Shown here piece after piece: positions 36,364-45,497 of a stretch of 64,000 nt of DNA (positions are counted from its first letter, which is position 1; each line of letters opens with the position of its first letter). The notes beneath the pieces were generated by a model. That model did not search any database. It was not told where the DNA came from and was given only the letters and a program-made list of their open reading frames with translations. This DNA is from CAYOOP01 sp964405685 (GTDB taxonomy: Bacteria > Pseudomonadota > Alphaproteobacteria > Rickettsiales > SXRF01): assembly GCA_964405685.1 (NCBI GenBank), contig CAYOOP010000008.1:5376-69375 (forward strand). Direction: 5' to 3'. The position numbers and the translations under genes are program-made.

Positions 36364-37842
36364 TCAGTGCCTTTCGGAATTAATCGTCCGCATCAATACC
36401 ACGTCAAAGTCCTGCTTTGGTGTAAGCACCATTCCGATTTGGAAAGAGAACATACCTTTGCTGATGCGTATAAGCAAACGGTTGAACGCAAGCAACAAGC
36501 CACCTAGTTTTTGATTGCCGAGCGCCAGCGGAAATGGCGCGGGAATGCCTTGCGTACGTTCGATGATAAACCCCGATTGTTCCACCAGGCGTCTCAGTGA
36601 CGGGAAGGTAAACAAGCGCTTGTGGGTTTTGTCGAGAATGCCGCGTTTGCCGTATTCAAATCGGCCAATCAGCAGCATCAGCCGCATGATAACGAAAGCG
36701 ATATTCGGCGTGGTTAAAATAATGCGCGTACGGGTGCCTTTGACGTGTTGGTAGATTTCTTCCAAGAAATGCTCCGGGTCACTTAAATGCTCGATAATGT
36801 CGAGCAGCAATACGGTATCAAACGGTTGCATTACATACGTCGATATGCCGGTTTCTAAATCCGCCTGTGTGTATTTCACAAACGGCGAGGTGTCCCGCGG
36901 GGTAATATAGTCTACCCCGTAGACCTGGCAGCCCTTCGCCGCCAGCACACGGGCGATGTGCCCCTGCCCACAGCCGATATCAAGCACGGTTTGCCCCGGT
37001 GGCACCTGATCAATCGCAAAGGTATGGCTGCTGTCGAAGACACTTTTGTCTTCGTAGTTAGGGTCCACTTCGTAATCAAATCGGCGGTGGTAAAAAATAC
37101 CGAATTTCTGGAAACGCGATTGCAAGCAGGCTTTTAAAATGGTGGTGCCGTAGCGGAAATTCTGCACGCGGCAAATTTCATCACCGTAGTGCGTGGAAAT
37201 CGGAATTTCGATGATGCGTGCTTTTTGATCCACCAGCTGAATGATAATGTCGGTGTCGAAATCAAACCAATCGGAATTATAGCGAAATGGAATGCGCCGT
37301 AGCGCGGCAGTACTATAGGCGCGATAGCCGGTATGAAATTCGCTCAAATGCGAACCGAGCATCGTATTTTGTAGGGCTGTAAGCGTAATATTCGCTATAA
37401 ACTTATACAATGGCATGCCACCTTTTAACGCATCTTTCCGCTTCATCATCCGCGAGCCGAATACGACATCCGCGTGCCGCTCGGCCAGCGGGTGCAACAT
37501 ATCCGGGAGCAGTTCAGGCGCATATTGCCCGTCACCGTGGAGGAGCACTACCGCATCGTAACCCTTAGAAATCGCATAGGTGTAGCCCAGTTTTTGATTG
37601 CCGCCGTAGCCTTGATTGGTCGGCGTACGTAGCACGGTCACGTGCCGGCCTGTGCGTGCACAATAGGCGTTGCATACGTCCCACGTTGCATCGTTCGAAA
37701 AATCATCTATGACCAATATGTCGCATGCGTAAGGCTCGCCCTTCCAGATTGATTCTGGAATACGGTCGAGCACCGAGGTGATATGTCGCTCGGCATTATA
37801 CGCCACAATAAAAATAAGAGCACGGAAGGTAGATGAAGTCAT
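36364..37842 (-). CDS. Bifunctional protein: family 2 glycosyltransferase fused to SAM methyltransferase
   Basis: A 492-residue fusion from ATG 37842 (MTSSTFRALIFIVAYN). Residues 6-235 are a GT2 glycosyltransferase: IVAYNAERHI, ILVIDDFSNDATWDV (first Asp pair), VVLLHGDGQYAPELL (the DxD region as HGDGQY), close to dolichyl-phosphate-mannose synthase-like GT2 enzymes. Residues 270-430 are a class I methyltransferase: TVLDIGCGQGHIARVLAAKG (VLDIGCGQG is the SAM loop), then DTVLLLDIIEHLSDPEHFLEE and TTPNIAF. The substrate is likely a lipid-linked sugar. It is divergent from a GT39-like gene whose start codon overlaps this one by two bases. Confidence 0.85.
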   Translation of the reverse strand: MTSSTFRALIFIVAYNAERHITSVLDRIPESIWKGEPYACDILVIDDFSNDATWDVCNAYCARTGRHVTVLRTPTNQGYGGNQKLGYTYAISKGYDAVVLLHGDGQYAPELLPDMLHPLAERHADVVFGSRMMKRKDALKGGMPLYKFIANITLTALQNTMLGSHLSEFHTGYRAYSTAALRRIPFRYNSDWFDFDTDIIIQLVDQKARIIEIPISTHYGDEICRVQNFRYGTTILKACLQSRFQKFGIFYHRRFDYEVDPNYEDKSVFDSSHTFAIDQVPPGQTVLDIGCGQGHIARVLAAKGCQVYGVDYITPRDTSPFVKYTQADLETGISTYVMQPFDTVLLLDIIEHLSDPEHFLEEIYQHVKGTRTRIILTTPNIAFVIMRLMLLIGRFEYGKRGILDKTHKRLFTFPSLRRLVEQSGFIIERTQGIPAPFPLALGNQKLGGLLLAFNRLLIRISKGMFSFQIGMVLTPKQDFDVVLMRTINSERH

Positions 37843-39538
37843 GCAGCAGTTAAACCAACCGAATCGGGATTCGTCCAGCGTTATTCTCATGAGCATTCTG
37901 CTTGCTGGGTTGATGGTGCGGCTATGGGGTTTCCGCGACTATGTCTACAGCGGCGACGAAATGCTCTTTCTGCTCATGGCCGCCAAAGGCCAAAGCCTGG
38001 CCGAAGTTTGGCGCCGAGGCTTGGCAGAATTGCACCCACCGCTCATGCATTTTATTCGCCATTATTTATTGATGCTATCTCCCGACATCTTTACCCAACG
38101 TCTATTTTCCATGGCGGCGGGTATGGCGACGATTGTGGGGTTTTACCGCTTCGGTTCACTGCTTCGCGGTTCCGCGCTTGGCTTGTTTTGTGCGGGCGTG
38201 GTAGCGCTGATGCCGGTGGCAGTTGTGACCTCTGTCACCATTCGCAACTATGCGTTTTTCATGGCCTTCACCATCTTTGCCCTTTGCGCGTTCGTGCGCT
38301 ACCGGGATCTGGGAAAACAAAAGGATCTCACTTGGTATAGCGTACTCATCTTCCTCGCTTCGGCCATTCATTTTAGCGGGTTTTTTGTCGCCGCGGCCTG
38401 CGGTATTACACAGGGGATAGATGATATCAGGCGAAAGCGTTGGAAGCCATTTGCGTTGCTTACCGCATCTTATTTGCCTTTGCTTGCGCTCGGTCTTTTC
38501 TTGCATCAGCATTATTTAGCTCCCGGCACCGCCGGACCCATGTGGCACCAATTGGCGATGGACAGTGGGTTTTTAAGGCCATTTGATGGCAGCCTCATTC
38601 CTACCATCGATGTCATGTTCGCCCATTTCTTCTATCCGTTGATCGGGCTCATGCGATTTAAAGCCTTTCTCGGCGAAAACCTGCTGCAAACCATGCTTGC
38701 CGTTTTTGCCGGATGGCTGGCGACGCTGCAAATCGTTGGTCTGTGCATCATGTACAAGCAATCGCCGCGGACGTGCTATCTTGTGCTCTGGGCGTGGTTC
38801 ATAACCATTTTTGTCACCTATACTGAGCTGTACCCCAACGCTATCGGTCGGCACGGCTATTACCTCTTTCCATTTTTCGTGCTTCCTTTTGGTTATGCAC
38901 TCAATCCCGTTCTCGTCAAAATTCTAGCTTCCAGGCGTTTAAGCCTGCTGTGCGCCTGTGTGTTTCTGGCGTGGGGAACGACATTAGCCTATACAGGTGT
39001 TTATACTGATCACGATGCAGAATTCGGTTTAAAACAGGCGGATCTCAACGCCGCACAACAGCATCTCCACAGCAATCTCAAACCCGGCGATGTCATCGTG
39101 ACCGGTCGCCTCTCGGCGTATTTTTATCTGCTCAATGCGATGGATGATGGCCGCACGGCTTATGATTCCTATGGGGATGTGCCTTATTTTAACCACACAA
39201 TGATTCTTGCACCATTCGACCCGCCGTGGAAACCCCACAGCACAATCACCCCTTTCCGTGAGACGCTGCAGCAGCAAATTGGCAGTCTGTCGCCGCAAAC
39301 CAATGTTTGGTTCGTGATGTATAATTACAAAAACATCGAACAGTGGATGTTGATGGAGTGCGACGCCGCGAAGCCGTATCTTGCACATTTTTTCAGCCGC
39401 GATGGGGCGATAATTTATAGCATCAATGCACGCGCGCTTATGAGCATTTTAAATAACGACGAGACGTTCAACCACTGCTACGCGGGCTATAAACCATTGA
39501 TTGTGGCCATGAGTTTTAAGGCCGTTAGCGCGCCTTGA
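37841..39538 (+). CDS. GT39/ArnT-like membrane glycosyltransferase
   Basis: A 565-residue protein from ATG 37841 (MQQLNQPNRD), after AAGGTAGATGAAGTC; the open frame begins further upstream at 37778, inside the divergent gene. About ten to twelve membrane segments fill residues 15-410. The first periplasmic loop reads GFRDYVYSGDEMLFLLMA and LAELHPPLMHFIRHYLL, whose Asp-Glu and HPPL elements are the lipid-phosphate-sugar acceptor/donor motif of PMT/ArnT (GT39, PF13231-like) enzymes. It therefore probably moves a sugar from a polyprenyl phosphate donor onto LPS, protein or glycan in the periplasm. The GT2 fusion next door could make that donor. Residues 420-565 are soluble. Confidence 0.78.
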   Translation: MQQLNQPNRDSSSVILMSILLAGLMVRLWGFRDYVYSGDEMLFLLMAAKGQSLAEVWRRGLAELHPPLMHFIRHYLLMLSPDIFTQRLFSMAAGMATIVGFYRFGSLLRGSALGLFCAGVVALMPVAVVTSVTIRNYAFFMAFTIFALCAFVRYRDLGKQKDLTWYSVLIFLASAIHFSGFFVAAACGITQGIDDIRRKRWKPFALLTASYLPLLALGLFLHQHYLAPGTAGPMWHQLAMDSGFLRPFDGSLIPTIDVMFAHFFYPLIGLMRFKAFLGENLLQTMLAVFAGWLATLQIVGLCIMYKQSPRTCYLVLWAWFITIFVTYTELYPNAIGRHGYYLFPFFVLPFGYALNPVLVKILASRRLSLLCACVFLAWGTTLAYTGVYTDHDAEFGLKQADLNAAQQHLHSNLKPGDVIVTGRLSAYFYLLNAMDDGRTAYDSYGDVPYFNHTMILAPFDPPWKPHSTITPFRETLQQQIGSLSPQTNVWFVMYNYKNIEQWMLMECDAAKPYLAHFFSRDGAIIYSINARALMSILNNDETFNHCYAGYKPLIVAMSFKAVSAP

Positions 39539-39559
39539 AAATCTATACGCTAATAATAA

Positions 39560-39586
39560 AAAAAGCCGCGCAAGGCGGCTATTTTT
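39560..39586. terminator. Bidirectional intrinsic terminator
   Basis: AGCCGC (39564-39569) / GCGGCT (39575-39580) with loop GCAAG; ATTTTT follows on the plus strand, and a run of A on the left gives T on the minus strand. On the plus strand it ends the GT39-like gene; on the minus strand it would have been the terminator of tRNA-Ala before the island separated them. Confidence 0.8.
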
Positions 39587-39602
39587 AATGGTGGAGGCTA
39601 CA
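39587..39602 (+). other. attL core, left end of integrative element
   Basis: AATGGTGGAGGCTACA is an exact 16-bp repeat of 54411-54426, where it contains the 3' end of tRNA-Ala (CCA end plus acceptor and T-stem bases). After the 16 bp the two copies diverge. A 3'-tRNA-end copy without the rest of the tRNA marks the far end of a tRNA-integrated element. Confidence 0.88.
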
Positions 39603-39732
39603 TCCTATAAACCCATGTTTTTGGCTGTTTTTCTTTATTCGCTTTTGTTCAGCAAACCATTTGTTTTATAATAGATATATTGCTATGCCTATTCTTAGGT
39701 GTTCGCAACTATCCGTCCAAAGTCGGATTTAA

Positions 39733-39755
39733 TTTGTAGGTCGTTTTGTAGGTTG
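39733..39755 (+). repeat. Left arm-type repeat (two 10-bp TTTTGTAGGT-like units)
   Basis: Two units, TTTGTAGGT-CG and TTTTGTAGGT-TG, in direct tandem. The 23-bp stretch is found identically at 54336-54358 inside the other end of the element. It ends 3 bp before the integrase ATG, so protein bound here would also block integrase expression. It is probably an integrase or excisionase arm-binding site. Confidence 0.7.
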
Positions 39756-39758
39756 ATT

Positions 39759-41021
39759 ATGGCAAGCATAACTGGAAAGCTCACAGTTTTAGAAATCAAA
39801 GCAAAAAAGAAAAAGGGCATGTATGCCGATGGAGGAAATCTCTATCTGCAAGTCACAGGCGATGGCGTTAAATCTTGGGTGTTTAGGTACATGATGAACG
39901 GCAAAGCCAAGACAATGGGGTTAGGTTCATTGAATGCCGTGCCACTGACCAGCAAGAGAGACGAAAGCGGAAAAGAATTAGTCAGGGGTGCGCGCGAGTG
40001 GGCTAATCACTACCGCAGCATACTTGCACAAGGCATTGACCCACTTGCTGCCCGTAAAGAAGATGATGCAAAGAAGGCACTGGCCAAGGCGCGTGGCATG
40101 ACATTTGAACAATGCGCTGAAGCCTACATGGAGGCGCACAAGTCAAGCTGGCAGAATGAAAAACATGTATGGCAATGGCGCAATACCATGGAGCGTTTCG
40201 CTTATCCTGAGTTTGGCAAACTACCCGTGCAGGATATTGACGTTGCGTTGGTGATGAAGGTGCTGGAACCGCTTTGGAATGAAAAAACCGAAACCGCCAG
40301 CCGCGTGCGTGGCCGCATTGAAAGCGTATTGGATTGGGCGAGTGCGCGGGAACATCGCACGGGTGAAAACCCTGCACGCTGGCGCGGCAAGCTCGAAAAC
40401 CTACTTCCTGCCCCTTCAAAAATTCAAAGAGTGGTGCATCACCCAGCCTTGCCCTATACGGACATGGCCGAGTTTATGGCGGCACTGCGGGCACAAAATG
40501 GAGTTGCTGCCCTTGCGCTTGAATTGGTGATTCTCACCGCAACGCGCACAAGCGAAACCATCCTTGCTAAGTGGAGTGAGTTTGACCTGAAAAACAAGGT
40601 GTGGGTGATTCCTGCCGAGAGAATGAAAATGCGCAAAGAACACCGCATTCCGCTTAGTGAACCCGCATTAAAAATCCTGAAGCGCATGGCGGATTTTAAG
40701 GTCAACGATTATGTGTTTACCAATAACCGCCACAAGCCCCTTTCTAATATGGCAATGCTGAAGCTGATGCACCGCATGGGGCGCGATGACTTAACCGTTC
40801 ATGGTTTCCGCTCCAGCTTCCGTGATTGGTGTGCAGAGCAAACCAACTATGCGCGTGAAGTGGCCGAAGCTGCCCTTGCGCACGCTGTTGGCAGTGCGGT
40901 GGAAGCTGCCTATAGGCGCGGGGATTTATTCGACAAACGCCGCTTGCTGATGGACGAATGGGCACGCTATTGCAGCCGGCCTAAAGCCAGCAAAGACAAG
41001 GTGTTGAAAATCAGGGGGTGA
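39759..41021 (+). CDS. int: Tyrosine recombinase, P4-type integrase
   Basis: A 420-residue protein. I chose ATG 39759 (MASITGKLTVLEIK); the open frame begins at 39699 but its first 20 residues overlap the repeat and do not look like an integrase. Residues 10-95 are the DUF4102-type arm-binding domain (YADGGNLYLQVTGDGVKSWV). The catalytic residues are Arg in LTATRTSETILAKW, His-x-x-Arg in VHGFRSSFRDW, His in ALAHAVG and Tyr in AAYRRGDLFDKRR. It inserts and, with an excisionase, excises the element. It lies next to attL. The tandem repeat just before its start suggests autoregulation. Confidence 0.93.
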   Translation: MASITGKLTVLEIKAKKKKGMYADGGNLYLQVTGDGVKSWVFRYMMNGKAKTMGLGSLNAVPLTSKRDESGKELVRGAREWANHYRSILAQGIDPLAARKEDDAKKALAKARGMTFEQCAEAYMEAHKSSWQNEKHVWQWRNTMERFAYPEFGKLPVQDIDVALVMKVLEPLWNEKTETASRVRGRIESVLDWASAREHRTGENPARWRGKLENLLPAPSKIQRVVHHPALPYTDMAEFMAALRAQNGVAALALELVILTATRTSETILAKWSEFDLKNKVWVIPAERMKMRKEHRIPLSEPALKILKRMADFKVNDYVFTNNRHKPLSNMAMLKLMHRMGRDDLTVHGFRSSFRDWCAEQTNYAREVAEAALAHAVGSAVEAAYRRGDLFDKRRLLMDEWARYCSRPKASKDKVLKIRG

Positions 41022-41025
41022 ATAT

Positions 41026-41775
41026 ATGGCTAACAAGAAGAAACTTATCACCAAACGCTCGAAGAAAAAACCAGTACACATGCTTGGCGCAGACAGCATG
41101 GGGGATGAAAGGATTGCCTATGAGCTAATCAATTTATTCGCTGGTGCTATGAGGGGTTTGAACGATGGCGCAATACCAATCCCTAAGCATTGGGAGAACT
41201 ATCTTAGTAGTTTAATTTGTCCAGAGGGTTCTAGAAAGAAGCCCTCCGCCTTGGTGAGAAGAAAAAATGTAGAGCTTGCGAAATCAGTAATCACAAAAAA
41301 AATAGATGCTCGCAGCAGTAAGCACAGACCGCTGTTAAAAAACGCAGAAAATGCTCCTGATTCGAAGAATATACACAGAAAGATTTCACCAGTAATGGGT
41401 GACGCAAAACTTGAATTGCTCGCAGAAAATAAGCGAAAAAGAATTGATGAAGAGCACAGGATTTGTTGTGAAGAAATTGCTTCGATACAAGATCGTATAA
41501 ACAGAGGCGAGAGTGGTTGGGATATATTCCGCGAGAAATTTAGCGATAAAACAACAACCGCAATGTACCGGCATCTAATAAAGAATGAGCCTTTGGTTGC
41601 ACCTCACAAAGAAGTGGTGCTTAGTGAAAGAGACAAGGCCATTCGATGGATGTCAGATGGAATGAATTTGCATATTTATCCCGTACATAGGGATTTTGCG
41701 GTTAGCTTGGAACACCCAGAAGATATGGCGGTTGTTGCTACAAGCGCAGGGAAAAATAAACTGCCAAACCCTTGA
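41026..41775 (+). CDS. Hypothetical element protein, 249 aa
   Basis: I do not recognise this protein. It starts 4 bp after the integrase stop, behind AGGGGGTGAATAT, so it is co-transcribed with int. It is very basic at the N-terminus (KKKLITKRSKKK), with a predicted helical centre and several Lys/Arg clusters, and could bind nucleic acid. Residues 150-190 (HRICCEEIASIQDRINRGES, TTTAMYRHLIKNEP) have two Cys in a row and a possible helix-turn-helix-like segment. The DNA is AT-richer than int, which hints that it is an added cargo gene. A hairpin at 41815-41829 follows. Confidence 0.6.
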   Translation: MANKKKLITKRSKKKPVHMLGADSMGDERIAYELINLFAGAMRGLNDGAIPIPKHWENYLSSLICPEGSRKKPSALVRRKNVELAKSVITKKIDARSSKHRPLLKNAENAPDSKNIHRKISPVMGDAKLELLAENKRKRIDEEHRICCEEIASIQDRINRGESGWDIFREKFSDKTTTAMYRHLIKNEPLVAPHKEVVLSERDKAIRWMSDGMNLHIYPVHRDFAVSLEHPEDMAVVATSAGKNKLPNP

Positions 41776-41812
41776 CTGAAGCCATTTCCTCATTAATTCT
41801 GGCAATAACTGA

Positions 41813-41845
41813 AGGCCAGCTTTGCTGGCTAGTTTGATGTTTTTC
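41813..41845 (+). terminator. Likely intrinsic terminator
   Basis: GCCAGC (41815-41820) TTT GCTGGC (41824-41829), then AGTTTGATGTTTTT. It separates the integrase unit from the replication genes. The U-run is interrupted, so strength is uncertain. Confidence 0.55.
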
Positions 41846-41902
41846 TGCATGCTTCGTGTGTCGCCAGTGTTTCGGTGAATCACAACAAACGGAGTATGTT
41901 TT

Positions 41903-42112
41903 ATGGATTTAACTGCAAAGGACTACAATCTCGAAAAGCCAATATATCCCATTAGCGAAGTCATAGAAAAACGCATTACAGGCGGCAGGACGCAAACCTA
42001 CGCTGAAATCAAACAAGGTCGATTGAAAGTTGTAAAACGCGGTCGCAGCACTGTGGTGCTGACACCAGACCTTGTTGCCTATCTCAACGCATTGCGTGGG
42101 GGTGCGCAATGA
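41903..42112 (+). CDS. Excisionase/AlpA-like helix-turn-helix protein
   Basis: A 69-residue protein starting at ATG 41903 behind GGAGTATGTTTT. YPISEVIEKRITGGRTQTYA is a winged-helix/MerR-like start, and EIKQGRLKVVKRGRSTVVL followed by TPDLVAYLNALR is the wing and last helix typical of excisionase-family proteins (HTH_17). Such proteins direct excision or activate the integrase promoter. The next gene's ATG overlaps this stop (ATGA). Its position between int and the primase genes is the usual one in satellite-like elements. Confidence 0.78.
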   Translation: MDLTAKDYNLEKPIYPISEVIEKRITGGRTQTYAEIKQGRLKVVKRGRSTVVLTPDLVAYLNALRGGAQ

Positions 42113-42519
42113 CCATCACCCAAAAAGAAAAAGCCGCCCTTGCCGGGGCGGCGTATCGAAACAAATCGTACGCAACAACATACCAAAACCGGTCAAAAAG
42201 GCAAGCGCAATTTACTGTCGTAAAGCAGGATTATAAGCGTCTGAGCCGCGCGGCGATTGGCCGTTTGCCAAAGCTGCTGACTGTGCTTGGAATCACATTT
42301 CGTTTGGTGGCGGGTGAGGTTCAAATATTGAATCCGCACCGGGCGGATAGCCATTTCGGTAGCTTCTCGGTCAACACCAAATCCGGTCGCTGGGGTGATT
42401 TCGCCGTTGGTGATGCACGCGGTGGCGATGTTGTGAGTTTGGTTGCCTACTTAAGAAAGTGCCGCCAAAGCGAGGCCGCAGCATGGATCCGCCGTGCGTT
42501 GGGGGGTGATTATGCGTAA
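42109..42519 (+). CDS. Small primase-associated protein (CHC2/zinc-ribbon-like without cysteines)
   Basis: A 136-residue protein. Residues 75-130 read HRADSHFGSFSVNTKSGRWG, DFAVGDARGGDVVSLVAYLR, which match the zinc-ribbon/CHC2 domain of phage primases (the usual form being ...GSFRINLRTGRWADFATG.KGGDLISL...) but without the Cys/His zinc ligands. Such half-genes often precede the TOPRIM/helicase gene, so it probably supplies the template-recognition half of the primase. The stop of the excisionase gene overlaps its start by 4 bp, and its end overlaps the primase-helicase start by 8 bp. Confidence 0.75.
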   Translation: MTITQKEKAALAGAAYRNKSYATTYQNRSKRQAQFTVVKQDYKRLSRAAIGRLPKLLTVLGITFRLVAGEVQILNPHRADSHFGSFSVNTKSGRWGDFAVGDARGGDVVSLVAYLRKCRQSEAAAWIRRALGGDYA

Positions 42520-44620
42520 TCCACAACCCAACCAAGACCTTGAGCTTGAGGCAGAACAACTCGCCACTGAAAAAGCCGAGCGCGAAGCAAAGCTGAGCTG
42601 GATAGGTGGACAAGTGAAGGCCAGCCTTCCTGTAGATGGTACACCTGCTGAGAAATATCTCACAGAACACCGAGGGCTGCAAAAACCCTTTCCGACATCA
42701 CTGCGATGGGCACCAAAGTATAAGGCAAAACCGGAAGGCATAGAGCGGTCATGTATGTTGTCGGTGGTGACCAATAGCAATGGTAAAATTGTCGCTGTGC
42801 AGTCGCTCCAGCTTAATCCTCAAACAGGTACAAAAGCGGCCACAAAAAAGCCCCACCGATACACCAACGGCAGCGTTGGCGAGGGCGCAGTGTTTCTTGG
42901 TGAAAAGGAGCACCCATCCGCCACGCTTGTGATTGGAGAAGGCGTAGAAACCACGCTTACACGCAATTTAGTGAGCCATTGTGATGGCTATGCGTGCCTT
43001 GGTGGATTGCGGATTATTGCGCCACAAAAGCACCATAAGCGCGTTGAAATTCTCTCAGAAAATAACAATCGGGATGCGGCACGCAGATTGGCTAGGGAAT
43101 ATGCTGATGATGGGCTTGCGGCCTATGTGGTGACGCTCCCCGATAACTTGGGCGAAAGGGCCGATTTGAACGATGCTTTGCGAGAACTGGGCTTATCTGC
43201 TGTCCGGATGGCGGTTGAGGATGCGGAAGTGATTTCGAATCGTAGCCGCGAAGGTTTGGGCTATTTCGATTTAGAAATAGGTTCTGACGTTGAAATCGCC
43301 CAGCGTATTATCGAGTGCCTTGAGGATATTTATGGCACAATTATCATATCTGAGGGCAAAGTATGGCGGTTTGACCGTACACATTGGGTGGCGTTTGAGA
43401 ATGACCATTTGGCTCGCTTTGTTCACCGCGCTGATGGTGCTGTGTATAGCGATAGTGAGGGCAAACAACACACCATTAAGCTGAATAAAACCCGCGTGAA
43501 CTCGATTCTGGATGCGTTGTTTAAATACCGGCAGGATGCAGATTATTTCAAAAAACCACCGATTGGCATCAACTGCGAATCCGGATTCCTTAAAATTACG
43601 GATGATGGAGCCGTAGAACAACTACCCCATGCTCGCCAGTGGCGTGCGCGGCATTTAGTGCGTGGCAAGTGGCATGGCATGGACAAACCGGCGAATACTG
43701 AAGACTCAAGTTTAGCACGTTATTTACGTGATGCATTTAAGGACGATGTAGATGCCGCACAAAAGGTTAATCTCTTGGCAGAGTTAGCCGGATGCGCTGC
43801 CACGGGACGTGCAACAAAACTCAAGAACCCGAAGGCGGCGGTGTGTTATTCGGAAGAAGGCGGCACCGGTAAATCCACATTTCTGCGAATTCTTCGGGCG
43901 ATGCCTAATCCTGAGGCGGTTGCCAGTGTTCCTGCGGGTAAGTTTGGAGATGAGAAATATGCCCACCGCCTCATTGGCAAGATCCTTAATGCAGCCGATG
44001 AACTGCCTGACAAAGCTATTCGCTCAGATGTGTTCAAGCGTATGGTCACGGGAGAACCTATTCCAGCGCGGGATGTTTATTGCTCAGCGGTAGATTTTGA
44101 ACCAACGGCGTTGCATGTATTCTCAACAAACGTGCTGCCAGCGTTCTCCGGCGGCATTGATGGTGGTACGGCGCGGCGATTACTGCCACTCGAGTTTACG
44201 CACGTGGTGCCCGAAGGCGAGCGCGATTCCAGCTTGCCGGATAGAATCATTCACGATGAGGCTGACCTGTTGCTGCACTTTGCGGTTGAAGGCGCTTGCC
44301 GCTTGATTAAAAACGGAGACTTTACCGTCCCATCATCCAGCAAGATATTACTCAACAACTGGTTGGTGAATGCAGACCCTGTGCGCGGTTGGGCTGCAGA
44401 GCGCTTGGAAGTCACCGCATTCGATCATGAAATCGCAGTTAGCACCCTCTACCGCGATTTCGAGCAATGGGCAGATATGAAAGGGTTAAAGCGCGAATTT
44501 CTACCAAGTGCCATTGCATTCGGGAAGCGCCTTCCCAGTGCCGTTTCCGGTCTAATCAAACACCGCTCAGATGGCTCACACTATAAAAACGCAAGGTTGA
44601 AGAACGGGGGCGGGTTATGA
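42512..44620 (+). CDS. TOPRIM primase fused to a D5/DUF5906-type helicase
   Basis: A 702-residue protein from ATG 42512 (MRNPQPNQDL), behind GGGGGGTGATT; an ATG at 42494 gives 6 more residues. The N-terminal TOPRIM-like region has VIGEGVETTLTRNLV (the catalytic Glu) and the segment CLGGLRIIAPQKH with AAYVVTLPDNLGERADLND. The helicase domain (about residues 420-600) has Walker A EEGGTGKSTFLRIL and a Walker B-like KILNAADELPDK. Proteins of this kind start and drive replication of satellite phages and plasmids. This gives the element its own replication initiation, with the preceding CHC2-like gene. Confidence 0.88.
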   Translation: MRNPQPNQDLELEAEQLATEKAEREAKLSWIGGQVKASLPVDGTPAEKYLTEHRGLQKPFPTSLRWAPKYKAKPEGIERSCMLSVVTNSNGKIVAVQSLQLNPQTGTKAATKKPHRYTNGSVGEGAVFLGEKEHPSATLVIGEGVETTLTRNLVSHCDGYACLGGLRIIAPQKHHKRVEILSENNNRDAARRLAREYADDGLAAYVVTLPDNLGERADLNDALRELGLSAVRMAVEDAEVISNRSREGLGYFDLEIGSDVEIAQRIIECLEDIYGTIIISEGKVWRFDRTHWVAFENDHLARFVHRADGAVYSDSEGKQHTIKLNKTRVNSILDALFKYRQDADYFKKPPIGINCESGFLKITDDGAVEQLPHARQWRARHLVRGKWHGMDKPANTEDSSLARYLRDAFKDDVDAAQKVNLLAELAGCAATGRATKLKNPKAAVCYSEEGGTGKSTFLRILRAMPNPEAVASVPAGKFGDEKYAHRLIGKILNAADELPDKAIRSDVFKRMVTGEPIPARDVYCSAVDFEPTALHVFSTNVLPAFSGGIDGGTARRLLPLEFTHVVPEGERDSSLPDRIIHDEADLLLHFAVEGACRLIKNGDFTVPSSSKILLNNWLVNADPVRGWAAERLEVTAFDHEIAVSTLYRDFEQWADMKGLKREFLPSAIAFGKRLPSAVSGLIKHRSDGSHYKNARLKNGGGL

Positions 44621-44883
44621 GTGCATGGTCATGGTCAAACCTAGTCGCCGAGCAAGAGCCGCTTTCTATAAAGGCCGCACTCAAACCGTCCACTTGTCCG
44701 GAAATCACTGGCGGCGGACAGGTGGGCAAGTCACTTCCACCCTTTATAGAAAACACCCCCGATGATTACGACTTCCAAGAACGCGCCGCCATCATGGAGT
44801 TTGATGGGGGTCTAAGTCGATCCGAGGCGGAAGTGCAGGCGATAAGAGAATTAAGCAACCAACGTGAAAGTATATGGAGGTGA
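44617..44883 (+). CDS. Small element protein, 88 aa
   Basis: Starts with ATGA overlap on the primase stop. The N-terminal 55 residues are Pro/Ser/Gly-rich and flexible; the C-terminal 30 (DYDFQERAAIMEFDGGLSRS, EAEVQAIREL) form a helix pattern seen at the ends of many plasmid and phage primase or helicase operon proteins (ERAAIMEFDGGLSR). It may be a primase accessory or a leftover of a larger protein. No enzyme motif is present. The next gene's ribosome-binding site GGAGGTG is inside its last codons. Confidence 0.65.
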   Translation: MSAWSWSNLVAEQEPLSIKAALKPSTCPEITGGGQVGKSLPPFIENTPDDYDFQERAAIMEFDGGLSRSEAEVQAIRELSNQRESIWR

Positions 44884-44888
44884 ACCCA

Positions 44889-45497
44889 ATGGCTAAAAAA
44901 TCAGAGGTTAAACAGGTGGTAATGCCCGATCCTGTGAAAATGGAGGATAAAAAGAGATGCTTAGTAACTGGTTCTAAGAATGCAGATTTTTCCAATACGC
45001 TACTGAACCAAGCTGTCAACACCATGTGGATCAAGCATACCGATGAAGCAACAATAGATAAGCAAATGACCGCCGTGATGATAGGCATGATGGGTGCCAG
45101 CCCGCAGGACGAAGTTGAGGCCATGCTCGCCGCACAAATGGTGGCTGCTCATAATGCCTCTATGGAGTGTTTCCGGCGGGCGATGATTCCAGAACAAACG
45201 GTAGATGGCCGTGCAATGAACTTAAGCCATGCTGGTAAGCTAAGCCGCACCTATGCCACTATGCTTGAAGCCCTGCAAAAATACCGAGGCGGAACGCAAC
45301 AAAAGATTCTTGTACAACATGTTAATGTGGAGAGCGGCGCTCAAGCCGTTATTGGCAACGTCAACCACCCGGGGGGTGGGGCACAACCAAAAACAGAGGA
45401 ACAACCCCATGCGAAGCAAGCTGAAGATGCACCAATGCAAGAAATGCCAAGCCAAAACCCGCAAGGGGAGCTTGTGTCAGTCACCAGCAATGCCTAA
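44889..45497 (+). CDS. Hypothetical phage-like protein, 202 aa
   Basis: Starts at ATG 44889 behind GGAGGTGAACCCA; the in-frame ATG at 44874 has no ribosome-binding site. Residues 35-135 are helical (LLNQAVNTMWIKHTDEATID, AAQMVAAHNASMECFRRAMI, LSHAGKLSRTYATMLEALQKY). The last 60 residues are Gly/Gln/Pro-rich. I know the pattern 'QKYRGGTQQKILVQHVNV..GGQAIVGNV' as one repeatedly found in alphaproteobacterial phages and islands beside the HGG-type gene that follows here, but its function is not known to me. It overlaps that gene by 89 bp in another frame. Confidence 0.7.
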   Translation: MAKKSEVKQVVMPDPVKMEDKKRCLVTGSKNADFSNTLLNQAVNTMWIKHTDEATIDKQMTAVMIGMMGASPQDEVEAMLAAQMVAAHNASMECFRRAMIPEQTVDGRAMNLSHAGKLSRTYATMLEALQKYRGGTQQKILVQHVNVESGAQAVIGNVNHPGGGAQPKTEEQPHAKQAEDAPMQEMPSQNPQGELVSVTSNA

